Both the position numbers and the translations under genes were made by a program. Under the pieces are notes generated by a model. It had not been told where the DNA came from, did no database searches, and saw nothing but the letters and a program-made list of their open reading frames with translations. Shown piece after piece: positions 26,231 to 35,823 of a DNA stretch of 59,832 nt (position 1 is the stretch's first letter; each line of letters opens with the position of its first letter). The stretch is from Stenotrophomonas raiganjensis (SeqCode) (GTDB lineage Bacteria; Pseudomonadota; Gammaproteobacteria; Xanthomonadales; Xanthomonadaceae): positions 1 to 59,832 of the forward strand of contig NZ_JAUTXR010000119.1 in the NCBI RefSeq assembly GCF_030658505.1, given 5' to 3'.

Positions 26231-28990
26231 TCACCCCGAGAACCCGGTCAGTCTCCAGCTGGATGTGTCGCTCTGGCTCCAGTTCGGCAGCTCGGTCTTG
26301 AACTGGGCCGGCCCCAGGAAGGATTTCGTTCCTGCGTGCACGGTGATAACACCGGGGCATGCGAACGTGATGTTGCCTCCCTCAAGGGTGATGCTGGCGC
26401 CGCCACTGGTGGCGACATGCACGACCTTGCCCGCCTCGACCTCGACCACACCCTGCGCACTGGCGGCCCGCAGCGGTTGCCGGGCCTGCACATGGATTGC
26501 ATCGGCCTGTGCCTGCACGTCCAGCTGGCCCGCGCCCGCGACGGCGGCCAGCGCCCCCCCCTCCGCGCCCGTACCGGTGGCCGTAGCCAGCATGCCCATT
26601 GCCTGCGCGGCATGAAGGCGCGCTTGCCCCATCACGGTCATGTCACTGTGACCACCACTGGACAACAGAAGCCCTTCACCGCTGGACCACTGCAAAGATT
26701 GTCCGGCGACCTGCACGACGCCATCCGGCGCGGCCAGGCCCAGCAGCGGATCACCACTGTGCGGCACGCGCGTTTCACCGGGTGCCGGATCACGCTTGCT
26801 GGCCTGTTCCGTTGCCGGATCAAACGCCTCCCCGGTCAAGGTCGTGCGAACGCTCTGGAGAATGCCCGGCACAGGAGAACGATCAGCTACCAGAGCTGAG
26901 CGTTGCCTGACCTTCGCACCCTCCTGCATCGCCAGCGGGCTGGTCACGTGCTTGCGCGCGGCCTGGGTGAATCGCTCGCCCAGCGTCTGCAGCTGGGCCA
27001 GCAGCGCGGAGGGCTGCACCGCCTCGCCCGCGGGCGCGGACGATCGATGGCCGTATGCGGTGAGCCACACGCCCGCCGTCGCGCGTACCGCACCCCATGC
27101 ATCGCTGCGCAGTTCGAAACCGGTGCCACGCACGCTGCCGACAAAGTTGTCAGCCTGGTGCCGCAGATGGCCCAGTGTCAGCTGCGATGCCTGCTGGCTG
27201 CTGGCCAGCTGCGCACGCAGCTGCTGGTTGGAATCGTCGAACAACAGATGGTTGCTGCCTTCACCGCCATCCCATTCGCGCGAGCGGATGCCCCACAGCG
27301 CACCGCCATGCCGATGGGCCTGGTCACCCGCGCCGGCCGCATGCCACGCCGGCGCCTGGCCACCACTGAGGTTGGCCTGCGCACTGTGGCGTGCATCGCC
27401 GGCCTGGCCGTAGGCCGACACATCGCCGCCGCCACCCGCGCCAGCGGGCGTCGGTGCGACACCGGCCTCGCCCCGGCCGTTGTACAGCGTCCCCAGCACC
27501 AGCGGCCGGTCGATATCCCCATCCAGGAAGCCGACCAGCACTTCCTGGCCGATCCGCGGCAGGAACTGGCTGCCGACACCAGGGCCGGCGTAGCGCTGTG
27601 CCACGCGCAACCAGGCACTGTCATGGGCAACCTCGCCCTGTGCCTGCTGGAAATGGAAGCGCACGCGCACTCGACCCTGGCTGTCCGCGTGCAGGTCCTT
27701 GCTGGTGCCGCCCTGCCCGGCCACCACCACAGCCGTCTGGTAGCCCGGCACGGTCGGGCGCGGATTCAAGCGCGCCCCGGTGCCATCCAGCAGCAGTGGC
27801 CGCCACGGCGTGCTGCGCTCTACTGCCTCGAACCGGTTGCCGTAACCCACCGCGTCGGCCTGCTGCCACAGGCTCGCATCGTCGCCCCCGGCTGGAACCA
27901 CGCCGAACGCATCGTCAAGGCTGCGCCGCAGGTCGGTCGGCAGATTGTTGATGCCAGCGTGGTCCACGGCGACCAGCAGCAGCTCCGGCGGTGTCGAGCC
28001 CGGGGCCTGCTGCAACCGCAGCCAGCACCCCGATCGCAGGCCACGCACGGTACCTTGTCCGCGCCAGCGTCGGCTGTGTGCTTCGCGTGCCTGGGCCAGC
28101 AGCCGCGCCTGGCGCGAAGCGGCGGCACCATCGCTGAAGGCATAGGCACCGACAGCATCGAAATCCTCGCGCGCCGACTGGCTTCCACCGCCCGCCATCG
28201 GCGACTGGCCTGCCAATACACGAACCTGCCGGTAATCGTCGCTCTGCAGGCTGACCGTGGTACTGGCCAGGCTCCGGCACATGCCAATGGCCTGCACGCT
28301 GTCGCTGGCTTCGGTGGCATCGCTGCGATGGAAACGCACGCCGGCTCCGGCACTGGTCGCATCCTCCGGCAACGCCACGCTGTCGGCGAAGATCTCCATG
28401 CCATTGCCGCAGGGCGCTTCGTCATCGGCGTACAGCCGCCAACCCAGGCCCTCTTCGGCAAGCAGGCGCTGCAGGAAATCAAGATCGCTCTCGCGGTACT
28501 GCACGCAGTAGCTGCGCGCACGCTCGCCAAGGAACGCGTCGACACCCTCGGCCCAGCGCCAGCGGGCGATGTCGCCATGCCCGGAAAGGACCGCGTCGAC
28601 GATGGCGCGAATGGTCTGCTCCTGGAACACGCGGCTGTGGCGTGCATGCTGCAACCACCAGGTCCACGACACGAGGTGCAGGCGGTAGCGGACCAACCCG
28701 CCATCGCCTCCGACCCGGGCAGCGTCGGCCACCAGTCCGCTGCGCTGCGATTGGCCACCGTCAGCAAGCTGCGTGGTCAGCGTGGCGCGTGTAGCAGGCA
28801 GTGCCTCAAGTACCACGTCCGCGTCGGTGGAAAGCACCTCCACTTCGGTCCATGCGTGTTCGCCCAGCGCGTCACGTCCACGCCAGCGCTCCACGGTGCA
28901 TGCCGCGAAGGCCTCGGACTGCAAGCGATAAAGACGCTGGGCATCGCCAAGACCGGCAAGCTGCGTCATCAGGTTGTTCAGCTGATCCAT
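26231..28990 (-). CDS. vgrG: VgrG spike protein, cell-wall effector module
   Basis: A 919-residue VgrG closely parallel to the one at 16940-19708: RSYCVQYRESDLDFLQRLLA, VRVRFHFQQAQGEVAHDSAW, RYAGPGVGSQFLPRIGQEVL, GFLDGDIDRPLVLG and a DUF2345-like C-terminal region with ATSGGASITLEGGNITFACP. No extra enzymatic domain is seen. The start ATG at 28990 gives MDQLNNLMTQLAGL, matching the paralog. It heads the operon containing the M23/lysozyme effector and its lipoproteins. A DUF4123 adaptor is absent from this module, so cargo may bind VgrG directly or through the lipoprotein-flanked effector N-terminus. Confidence 0.92.
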   Translation of the reverse strand: MDQLNNLMTQLAGLGDAQRLYRLQSEAFAACTVERWRGRDALGEHAWTEVEVLSTDADVVLEALPATRATLTTQLADGGQSQRSGLVADAARVGGDGGLVRYRLHLVSWTWWLQHARHSRVFQEQTIRAIVDAVLSGHGDIARWRWAEGVDAFLGERARSYCVQYRESDLDFLQRLLAEEGLGWRLYADDEAPCGNGMEIFADSVALPEDATSAGAGVRFHRSDATEASDSVQAIGMCRSLASTTVSLQSDDYRQVRVLAGQSPMAGGGSQSAREDFDAVGAYAFSDGAAASRQARLLAQAREAHSRRWRGQGTVRGLRSGCWLRLQQAPGSTPPELLLVAVDHAGINNLPTDLRRSLDDAFGVVPAGGDDASLWQQADAVGYGNRFEAVERSTPWRPLLLDGTGARLNPRPTVPGYQTAVVVAGQGGTSKDLHADSQGRVRVRFHFQQAQGEVAHDSAWLRVAQRYAGPGVGSQFLPRIGQEVLVGFLDGDIDRPLVLGTLYNGRGEAGVAPTPAGAGGGGDVSAYGQAGDARHSAQANLSGGQAPAWHAAGAGDQAHRHGGALWGIRSREWDGGEGSNHLLFDDSNQQLRAQLASSQQASQLTLGHLRHQADNFVGSVRGTGFELRSDAWGAVRATAGVWLTAYGHRSSAPAGEAVQPSALLAQLQTLGERFTQAARKHVTSPLAMQEGAKVRQRSALVADRSPVPGILQSVRTTLTGEAFDPATEQASKRDPAPGETRVPHSGDPLLGLAAPDGVVQVAGQSLQWSSGEGLLLSSGGHSDMTVMGQARLHAAQAMGMLATATGTGAEGGALAAVAGAGQLDVQAQADAIHVQARQPLRAASAQGVVEVEAGKVVHVATSGGASITLEGGNITFACPGVITVHAGTKSFLGPAQFKTELPNWSQSDTSSWRLTGFSG

Positions 28991-29226
28991 GCCATTTCCA
29001 GAGTGAAAGCCGCACGACTCTTGGGTGCGCGGCGTCGGTTTCCAGCCCGCAAATCTATCAGATTGAGGTGTTCGTCAAAATCACGGCGCGGAATCCGACG
29101 ACGAACTGCGTCTTTCGTCACATAATTGGCGGAAGCCCGTATTCAGCCACGAGGTCTTTTCCAGATCCCGCAACCGCGTTCACATTCAACGGCTAGAATC
29201 GACGGCAGTCCCCAACGAGACCCGCC
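28991..29226. promoter_or_regulatory. Divergent promoter region, VgrG operon / tssA
   Basis: A 236-bp gap that is locally AT-richer than its surroundings (for example 29,040-29,130) and lies between two divergent T6SS transcription units. It should carry both promoters. No sigma-54 GG-N10-GC element or other named operator could be picked with confidence. Confidence 0.45.
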
Positions 29227-30288
29227 ATGCTGGATCAGGAAGCCCTGCTGGCCCCGATTTCCGAACACGCCCCGACCGGTGAAGACCTGTCGTTCTCTGC
29301 CGAATTCGATCGGATCATCGAAAACCGTCGTGCCGACGACCCGACCCTGGACCAGGGCGCGTGGCAGACCGACATCAAGTACGCCGACTGGAGCAGCGTG
29401 CTGCGCGATGCCAACGACCTGCTGCAGACCCGCACCAAGGACCTGCGCCTGGCCGGCTGGCTCAGCGAAGCCGCGACCCAGCTGGAGGGATTCCAGGGCC
29501 TGGCCGCTGGCTACCGGGTTACTGCCGGCCTGTGCGACCGATTCTGGGAAGAGGTTCACCCACAGGCACCGGATGGCGATTTCGAGGAGCGTATCGGCAA
29601 CCTCAGCTGGCTGCTGACCAATTCACTGCAATGGCTGCGCGCGGTGCCGATCATCGTCGCGCCGCAGGGCCGCTTCAGCCTGGCCGATTTCGAGCACGCC
29701 CACGCCCGCGCCAACAGCAGCGAGGACGACGACGGCCGCCCCGGACTGGACCTCCTCACCGCCGCCCGTCGCGATACCCAGCACGGGTTCTATCGCCAGC
29801 TGGCCGATGACCTGCCGGACTGCAGCCAGGCACTGGCCGAACTGCAGGCTGCAGTCGACAACCGGCTCGGCCTGGATGGTCCAAGCTTCAGTGCGGTCCG
29901 CGAACAGCTCGAGCACCTTCAGCGCACCGTGCTGCGCTTCGCGCGCGAAGCCGGGGTACTGCTCGATGGCGAGACCGGACCGGTTGAAGACACCTTCAGC
30001 GGTACCGACTTCAGCGCCGACACTCCCACCTTCGACGCGGCACCGGTCGTTGCCGCGCCGCGTGGTCCGGCCGGTGCGCCGGGCTCACGCAAGGAAGCCC
30101 TGCAGCAGCTGCGCCAGGTAGCCGAGTTCTTCCGTCGCACCGAGCCGCACAGCCCCGTGGCCTACCTGGCCGAGAAGGCGGCGCGCTGGGGCGAGATGCC
30201 GTTGCACGTATGGCTCAAGCGGGTCATCAAGGACCACGGCACGCTGGAACAGATGGAAGAGATGCTGGACGTCAATCCGGAAGACTGA
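29227..30288 (+). CDS. tssA: T6SS baseplate/cap protein TssA
   Basis: A 353-residue TssA. The N-terminal ImpA domain shows APISEHAPTGEDLSFSAEFD and WQTDIKYADWSSVLRDANDL, followed by DLRLAGWLSEAATQLEGFQG. The C-terminal segment EPHSPVAYLAEKAARWGEMP, with HVWLKRVIKD and MEEMLDV, is the typical TssA tail. TssA primes and caps sheath polymerisation at the baseplate. It is the only T6SS core gene here on the plus strand and has its own promoter region. Confidence 0.93.
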   Translation: MLDQEALLAPISEHAPTGEDLSFSAEFDRIIENRRADDPTLDQGAWQTDIKYADWSSVLRDANDLLQTRTKDLRLAGWLSEAATQLEGFQGLAAGYRVTAGLCDRFWEEVHPQAPDGDFEERIGNLSWLLTNSLQWLRAVPIIVAPQGRFSLADFEHAHARANSSEDDDGRPGLDLLTAARRDTQHGFYRQLADDLPDCSQALAELQAAVDNRLGLDGPSFSAVREQLEHLQRTVLRFAREAGVLLDGETGPVEDTFSGTDFSADTPTFDAAPVVAAPRGPAGAPGSRKEALQQLRQVAEFFRRTEPHSPVAYLAEKAARWGEMPLHVWLKRVIKDHGTLEQMEEMLDVNPED

Positions 30289-30306
30289 GGTTCCGGGCCG
30301 GCAAAG

Positions 30307-30331
30307 GGAGAGCGGGCGTGGCCCGCTCTCC
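30307..30331. terminator. Hairpin between convergent tssA and OmpA-like genes
   Basis: GGAGAGCGGGC-GTG-GCCCGCTCTCC is an 11-bp perfect stem in the 50-bp gap between the two stop codons. It is probably a bidirectional terminator, although no T-run follows. Confidence 0.6.
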
Positions 30332-30338
30332 GCCGCCC

Positions 30339-31124
30339 CTACTGGATCTTGAATTCGATACGGCGGTTGCGCGCGCGGCCGTCGTTGCTGGTGTTGTCCG
30401 CCACCGGCTCGTCCGGCCCCTTGCCCAGCACGTCCATGTGGCTGCCCGGGATGCCCTTGGACATCATGTAGTTCTTCACCGCCAGGGCGCGCGCGTGGCT
30501 CAGGGTAAGGTTGGACTCGCGCTGGCCGACGTTGTCGGTATGGCCGATGATCAGGAAGCGGCTGTCCGGCATCTGCGCCATCTTGGCCACCATCTCGTCG
30601 AGGATGCTCATGCCGAACGGCGTGAGGCGGGCGCTGCCACTCTGGAATTCGATGATGCGGTTGGCCAGGGTCTGGTCCAGCACGTTCTGCTGCGATCCCA
30701 CCTTCAATGCGTTGGTGACCGTGTAGCTGGTGTTACTGGCCAGGCTCAGGTCACTGGCGACCTGCTGGCGCAACGCCTCGTTGCCGACCTCACCGCTGAT
30801 CTTCACTGCCTGGCCGTTCACTTCCAGCTTGCCGGGCGACACCCGCTTCAGGCCAGGATTGATCATGCCGGATACGTAATCACCCCAGTTCGGCGGGGTG
30901 GCGATGGTCTCGACCTGGATGCGGTCGACAACGCGATCAGCCCCATAGACCGCGCGCAGATTGTTCAGCAGCTTGGCCTTGGTCGCCTGGTCGGGCACCA
31001 CGCCTTCGATCACCACCGGACGCTCCGTGGCCGCCTGGGCAGCCGCCGGCGCATTCTGCGCCGACAGCGGCGCGGCGGCCAGCAGCAGCGGCAGCACGAG
31101 AGAAAGAGAATTGCACAGGCGCAT
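30339..31124 (-). CDS. T6SS-associated OmpA-family protein
   Basis: A 261-residue exported protein with a signal peptide ending AAAPLSAQ. The middle carries a BON-like half (LEVNGQAVKISGEVGNEALR). The OmpA C-terminal peptidoglycan-binding domain follows, with FQSGSARLTPFG, GHTDNVGQRESNLTLSHARA and GRARNRRIEF. Such proteins anchor the T6SS trans-envelope complex to peptidoglycan (TagL-like role). It is 2 bases downstream of tagF and ends the tssM-tagF operon. Confidence 0.87.
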   Translation of the reverse strand: MRLCNSLSLVLPLLLAAAPLSAQNAPAAAQAATERPVVIEGVVPDQATKAKLLNNLRAVYGADRVVDRIQVETIATPPNWGDYVSGMINPGLKRVSPGKLEVNGQAVKISGEVGNEALRQQVASDLSLASNTSYTVTNALKVGSQQNVLDQTLANRIIEFQSGSARLTPFGMSILDEMVAKMAQMPDSRFLIIGHTDNVGQRESNLTLSHARALAVKNYMMSKGIPGSHMDVLGKGPDEPVADNTSNDGRARNRRIEFKIQ

Positions 31125-31126
31125 CG

Positions 31127-32110
31127 TCAGGTTCCCAGGAAAGTCTCGCCGAACAGCTTGCGTGCGGTGGCCAGGGCCAGGTCGTCACGGTCGAGGAAGC
31201 TGCCGAAGCGGTTGAGGTTGTAGTCGCCGCGCAGGTAGTCGTCCACCCACTCCGAGTGCTGGATGCGGATCAGGAAGTCGCCGGCCTCGGCCGGGTCCAG
31301 CACCGCGCGCAGCACCTGGCGGTCGGCGCCGTTGAAGCCGACGATCATGCTCGGCGCTGCGTCGTTGCGGATCAGCACGGCCAGCTCGAAATCACCGCGG
31401 GCGACGAAGCTGGACAGCAGGTCGAGCCAGAACGCCGCTACCAGCGGCCGATAGGCCGGGTCGCGGACCAGCGGGAACACCAGTGCCTTGTCGATGTTGA
31501 CGTCGCCGCCGCTGAGCACCGGCTGCAGCAGCAGGCCCAGTGCCGGCAGCACCTGGCGCAGCGCCACGTCGCCATGACCGGAATCGCGCAGGCGCTGTTC
31601 GAAGTCGGCCACCGTGGTGTTCTCCAGGAAATCCTGGAAGCTGCCGTTGTAGTCCGTCGGATCAGTGCTGATGCTGAATCGCGCGTCGGCCAACTGCGCC
31701 AGCGCCTGTGCGGCATCGCTGTCCTGGTAGGCCTGGCGGGCGAGACGGGCCAGGCCCGACCACGCGTTGGACATCGCCAACGGACTGCGCCCGATGAACG
31801 GCAGCGGTTCCGGTGCATCCAGGCGCAGCGCCGACAACAGCGGAAAACGCCGCTCGGAGGCGTCGCGGCTTGCCAGGAAGTGACCGCACAGCACCATCTT
31901 GCTGCGCGAACCCAGGAAGGCGTAGTGGATCTCCGGCGCTTCGTCGTAACGCTGCTTCCAGTCCGGGCTCTGGCTCAGCAGCTCCAGGCTCTCGCCGGCC
32001 CAGCGGTCCAGCCAGCCCAGCAACTGGTGGTTGTCGGCCGCGCGGACGAAATCACCGCGCGACGGCACCTTGCCGAAGTAGGACACCCCGGCGCTGACCG
32101 CACGGCTCAT
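31127..32110 (-). CDS. tagF: T6SS regulator TagF (ImpM family)
   Basis: A 327-residue TagF. The N-terminal signature VSYFGKVPSRGDFVRAADN and the downstream WAGESLE...YDEAPEIHYAFLG segment are typical. TagF acts in the cytoplasm as a post-translational repressor of T6SS assembly in characterised systems. The start ATG overlaps the tssM stop (ATGA), showing translational coupling. The family assignment is firm; no PppA/PpkA partner is in this window. Confidence 0.9.
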   Translation of the reverse strand: MSRAVSAGVSYFGKVPSRGDFVRAADNHQLLGWLDRWAGESLELLSQSPDWKQRYDEAPEIHYAFLGSRSKMVLCGHFLASRDASERRFPLLSALRLDAPEPLPFIGRSPLAMSNAWSGLARLARQAYQDSDAAQALAQLADARFSISTDPTDYNGSFQDFLENTTVADFEQRLRDSGHGDVALRQVLPALGLLLQPVLSGGDVNIDKALVFPLVRDPAYRPLVAAFWLDLLSSFVARGDFELAVLIRNDAAPSMIVGFNGADRQVLRAVLDPAEAGDFLIRIQHSEWVDDYLRGDYNLNRFGSFLDRDDLALATARKLFGETFLGT

Positions 32111-35100
32111 CGGACACCCCCGTTGGCCGGAGCAGCGGCAGGGGCGGCTGCCGGCGCCGGCGCGGCGGGCGTACCACCCGCCACGCGCTCGGGCAGCTGC
32201 AGCCCGCGCTGCCAGTCACCGCCACCTTCAGCCCCACCGCCGCCGGCCCGTCGCACGATGCGCATTTCCACCGTCACTCCCACGCCATTGCCATTCCAGG
32301 TGATGCGGCTGGAGTCGTCCAGGCGCTCGTACTCACCTTCCGCCATCAGGCGGTTGAAGCCGTTGGCGCCGGGCGCACTGAACACCTCCACCGTGCGGCC
32401 ATCGCCGGTCACCGCGGTGATCTTCACACCTGGCACCTGCCCAGCGTTGGGGTACTGCATGGTCGTCCACTGCGGCGGCGTATTGCGGTAGCGCAGCACC
32501 TGGCCATCGATCTCGATGGTGTATTCCAGGGCACCCGCTGCCGGCGCCGGCAGGATCTCAAAGATGGTGGTGTCCTGCGCCGCACCGGCCGCCGAGCCAC
32601 TCACCCAGTTGCCGTAGTTGGCGACCAGCTCGGCCGACAGGTTCACGCCCTGCCCGGCCCAGCGCCGGGTCTCCAGCAGCGGGCCGCGCTGGATCACCAG
32701 CGTCCCCAGCGCGTCCTTGTTGAAGGCGGCGATGCTGCCACTGGCACCGAAGATGGCGGCGATGTCGCTCGGCGCAGCGTCGACGTCGGAGTTGAGGTTG
32801 AACGGATACTGCTGGCCGATGCGCGCCTTGAACGGGTCGTAGACCTGCGCCTTCCAGGTCTTGTTGACCTCATCCTCGGTGGGCGGGATCAACGCGCTGA
32901 AGGTCTGGGTCAGCGGACGCAGCAGCAACGGACGCAGGGCTTCGCGCTGTTTCTCGTCCAGCCCGGTCAGCACCTGCTCGTCCACCAGCGCAAGGCCCAC
33001 GCTCAGTTCCGACCCTTCATTGCTGAAGGTGTCCTGCATCAGCTTGCGGGTACCGACGCCCAGCTCGCCCTGGCTCTTGATCGCGTTCAGGCGCGCACGC
33101 AGCTTGGACAACGTCTCGAAGTACGCGGTGATGACCGCCGGCTGGTCACCGCGCTCGCTGGTCAGCCGCGCAATGCCCTCAAAGGCCTTGCCGATCGGGC
33201 CGACCGGCTGTGCAGCCGCCGTCGCCGCCGGGTCCTTGCGCAGGATGGTGCGCTGGAACCAGGCCACGAAACCCTTGCGTGCCTTGCTGGAGCGGGCCAA
33301 CGCCTGCGGGTTGTCCCAGACGGTCTCCTCGTTGATGCGTTCCAGCAGAGCGCGCAGCGGCGAATTGCTGGCATCTCCCAGCTTGTTGATGCGCGCCACG
33401 GCCTCATCGAAGGTGCTGAACTCGGCCACGCTCAGGCCCTGCAGGAACTTGGTCCACTCGCGGGCGTAGTCGTTCTTGTACATGTTCACCAGCTCGCGCG
33501 AGACATGCTCCGGGCTGCCAGCCAGTGAAAGGTCGCTCTGCTCGGTGGTGCCCAGCACCCAGTCGGTGGTGCTCAGCTGGGTATTGGCCGCCTCCTTGAT
33601 CGCATCCTGCACATACTCCTCCCACGCCTTGCGCGAGAAGGCGCCGGAAATGGCGTAGCTGCCGTTGATCAGGCGGCCATTGCGCTCGACACCCACCAGG
33701 CTGTCGACCGTGGTGGTACCGAAACGTGCGCCGGCCCGCGCCTTGATCTGTGCATACACGCGCTCCATTGCCGGCTGGCCCTTCATCACCTGCCCCAGCG
33801 CCTGGCGCGTATCGGAGACCAGGGTGACCTTGTTCTGCACCTGCGGCCAGCTCGGCTTGCCGGCCTGCGCCACGTAGAACGTCATCAGCTTCTCGGCCGC
33901 GCGGACCATTTCCTCGCGGCTCATCTGGCCGCGGTTGGCCTCCAGCCAGGTGCGCCAGAACAGGGTCAGCTGCTGCGACAGGTGCGCGCCTTCCACGTAC
34001 TTGGGATTACCCAGCATCAGGTAGGTCTTGAGCGCGTTGTAGGCATCGTTGGTGCTGGTCGGCGAGGCATTCTGGTACAGCACTTCGCTCTCGGCGGCGG
34101 TACTGTTGCCCTGCCCCAGCTTGTCGCGCTCGGCTACCACCTGGCCCAGGTAGTTCTCCAGGTTCGATACGGTGGGGGCCAGCATCACCTGCTGCATGCC
34201 GTGGTTGTACTCACGCAGCAGCTTCTCGCGGATCGCCGTGCCCTGGTACAGGCCGAGGTGGGTGGTGATGCCACCCTCCTTGCCGTAACGGTCCAGCTGC
34301 TCCATACGGTCCTGCAGCAGCAGGAGCGCGTCGATGCGCGACTTCAGGTCCATGCGGTCCTTCTGCACGCGCACGGCCTGGTCCAGATCCTTGGTTGCAT
34401 TGGCCACCAGCTGCGCATTGGTCGTATACGACCAGGTCCACAGGCCCAGCGCCAACGCCAGCACGGCTACCGCGCCGAGGAACACGCCATAGCGCAGGCG
34501 GTTCTGATGGGGGCTGGAATACTGCCGCACCAGCTCCTTGTCAGCAAAGATCACCTTGCGGAACAGATCCTTGAGGAAGAACGCGGTGTGGCCGGTCGGC
34601 GCTTCATCGACATTGGAGCCGCGCTCCAGGTTGAACTGGCGGCCGACCCGCTCGGAAGCATGGTGCACCGAGCGCCCTTCCTGCAGCGCGCTGGAGAAGT
34701 AGAAGCCGCGGAACACCGGCTTGAACTGGTACGGGTTGTCTTCAAACAGCGTGGCGATGAACGTACGCAGCGCCGGCTTGATGCCGACGAACTCCAGCGG
34801 CAGCGACAGCAGGCCCGGCGACACTTCGCGGCCACGCTGCATCGCCATGTGGGTCAGGCTCATTTCCTTGATGCCTTCGGCCAGCTCGTCGAAATGGCTG
34901 TCGAAGGCGGCCAGTGCATCGCCCTGCTGCTGCACGTCGAACGGCAGCGTCGCGCCCCACACATGCTCGCGCTCGCCCGGGTCCAGGTTGCGGAAGAACT
35001 CGCTGAAACCGGCGATCAGGTCAGCCTTGGTGAACAGCACGTACACCGGCGCGAACACTTCCAGCCGCTCGGTGATCTCCTGCACGCGCTGGCGCAGGTT

Positions 35101-35808
35101 CTTGGCCAGCTCGATCGCGAACTCCGGCTTGCTGCCGGAAAGCTCGGCCAGGCTGGCGGCGATGATCACGCCGTTGATCGGCGCGCGCGGGCGGTTCTTC
35201 TTCAGCAGGCCGAGGAAGGTCAGCCATTCCATGCGGTCCTCGACGCTGACCGAGTAGCGGCCAGCGGTATCGAGCACGATGCCGTTGGTGGTGAAGTACC
35301 AGTCACAGTTGCGGGTGCCGCCGATGCCCTGCACCACGTTGCCGCGGTTGTCCTCGAACGGGAACTGCAGCCCGGAATTGAGGATCGCCGTGCTCTTGCC
35401 GGCCGCCGGATTGCCGATGATCACGTACCACGGCAGTTCGTACAGTGCCGCATTGCCCTTCAGCACGCCCATCCGCGAGGACTTGATCTGCTTGACCGCG
35501 TCCATCATGCGGCTGCGCAGCGCCTCGGTGTCGGCACGCTGCGCCGGCTGCGACGAGGCCACCGCCTTGTCCGCCTCGTCCTTGACCATCGCCTCCACGC
35601 GCTTGGCCGCGCGCCGCGCGAGGATCCGCTTGATGCCCCAGACCAGCAGCGCCAGCAGCAGCAGGCCCGCCAGCACGATGGCCACCCAGATGCCTATCTG
35701 CCGCGCCTCGGCTTCACCGTAGTGGGCCAGCGCAGCGGCACCGACCAGGCCGATCACCATCCACAGACGGTAGTCGCGCAGGTAGTAGCTGAAATTGCTC
35801 AAACTCAT
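32107..35808 (-). CDS. tssM: T6SS membrane-complex ATPase-like protein TssM (IcmF)
   Basis: A 1233-residue inner-membrane T6SS core protein of normal family length. Two N-terminal helices (about 16-30 and 38-60) are followed by a Walker A GNPAAGKST (132-140) and a Walker B-like VLDTAGRYS. A third helix lies near 445-465 (YGVFLGAVAVLALALGLWTW). The large periplasmic part ends with the conserved LPERVAGG region. TssM with TssJ and TssL forms the trans-envelope channel; neither partner is in this window. It is followed with overlap by tagF. Confidence 0.95.
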   Translation of the reverse strand: MSLSNFSYYLRDYRLWMVIGLVGAAALAHYGEAEARQIGIWVAIVLAGLLLLALLVWGIKRILARRAAKRVEAMVKDEADKAVASSQPAQRADTEALRSRMMDAVKQIKSSRMGVLKGNAALYELPWYVIIGNPAAGKSTAILNSGLQFPFEDNRGNVVQGIGGTRNCDWYFTTNGIVLDTAGRYSVSVEDRMEWLTFLGLLKKNRPRAPINGVIIAASLAELSGSKPEFAIELAKNLRQRVQEITERLEVFAPVYVLFTKADLIAGFSEFFRNLDPGEREHVWGATLPFDVQQQGDALAAFDSHFDELAEGIKEMSLTHMAMQRGREVSPGLLSLPLEFVGIKPALRTFIATLFEDNPYQFKPVFRGFYFSSALQEGRSVHHASERVGRQFNLERGSNVDEAPTGHTAFFLKDLFRKVIFADKELVRQYSSPHQNRLRYGVFLGAVAVLALALGLWTWSYTTNAQLVANATKDLDQAVRVQKDRMDLKSRIDALLLLQDRMEQLDRYGKEGGITTHLGLYQGTAIREKLLREYNHGMQQVMLAPTVSNLENYLGQVVAERDKLGQGNSTAAESEVLYQNASPTSTNDAYNALKTYLMLGNPKYVEGAHLSQQLTLFWRTWLEANRGQMSREEMVRAAEKLMTFYVAQAGKPSWPQVQNKVTLVSDTRQALGQVMKGQPAMERVYAQIKARAGARFGTTTVDSLVGVERNGRLINGSYAISGAFSRKAWEEYVQDAIKEAANTQLSTTDWVLGTTEQSDLSLAGSPEHVSRELVNMYKNDYAREWTKFLQGLSVAEFSTFDEAVARINKLGDASNSPLRALLERINEETVWDNPQALARSSKARKGFVAWFQRTILRKDPAATAAAQPVGPIGKAFEGIARLTSERGDQPAVITAYFETLSKLRARLNAIKSQGELGVGTRKLMQDTFSNEGSELSVGLALVDEQVLTGLDEKQREALRPLLLRPLTQTFSALIPPTEDEVNKTWKAQVYDPFKARIGQQYPFNLNSDVDAAPSDIAAIFGASGSIAAFNKDALGTLVIQRGPLLETRRWAGQGVNLSAELVANYGNWVSGSAAGAAQDTTIFEILPAPAAGALEYTIEIDGQVLRYRNTPPQWTTMQYPNAGQVPGVKITAVTGDGRTVEVFSAPGANGFNRLMAEGEYERLDDSSRITWNGNGVGVTVEMRIVRRAGGGGAEGGGDWQRGLQLPERVAGGTPAAPAPAAAPAAAPANGGVR

Positions 35809-35823
35809 GCAGGGATCCAGGGG

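Noticed and set aside
26903..29125. A 740-codon plus-strand open frame
   Set aside because: It is antisense to the VgrG at 26231-28990 and is a by-product of codon usage.
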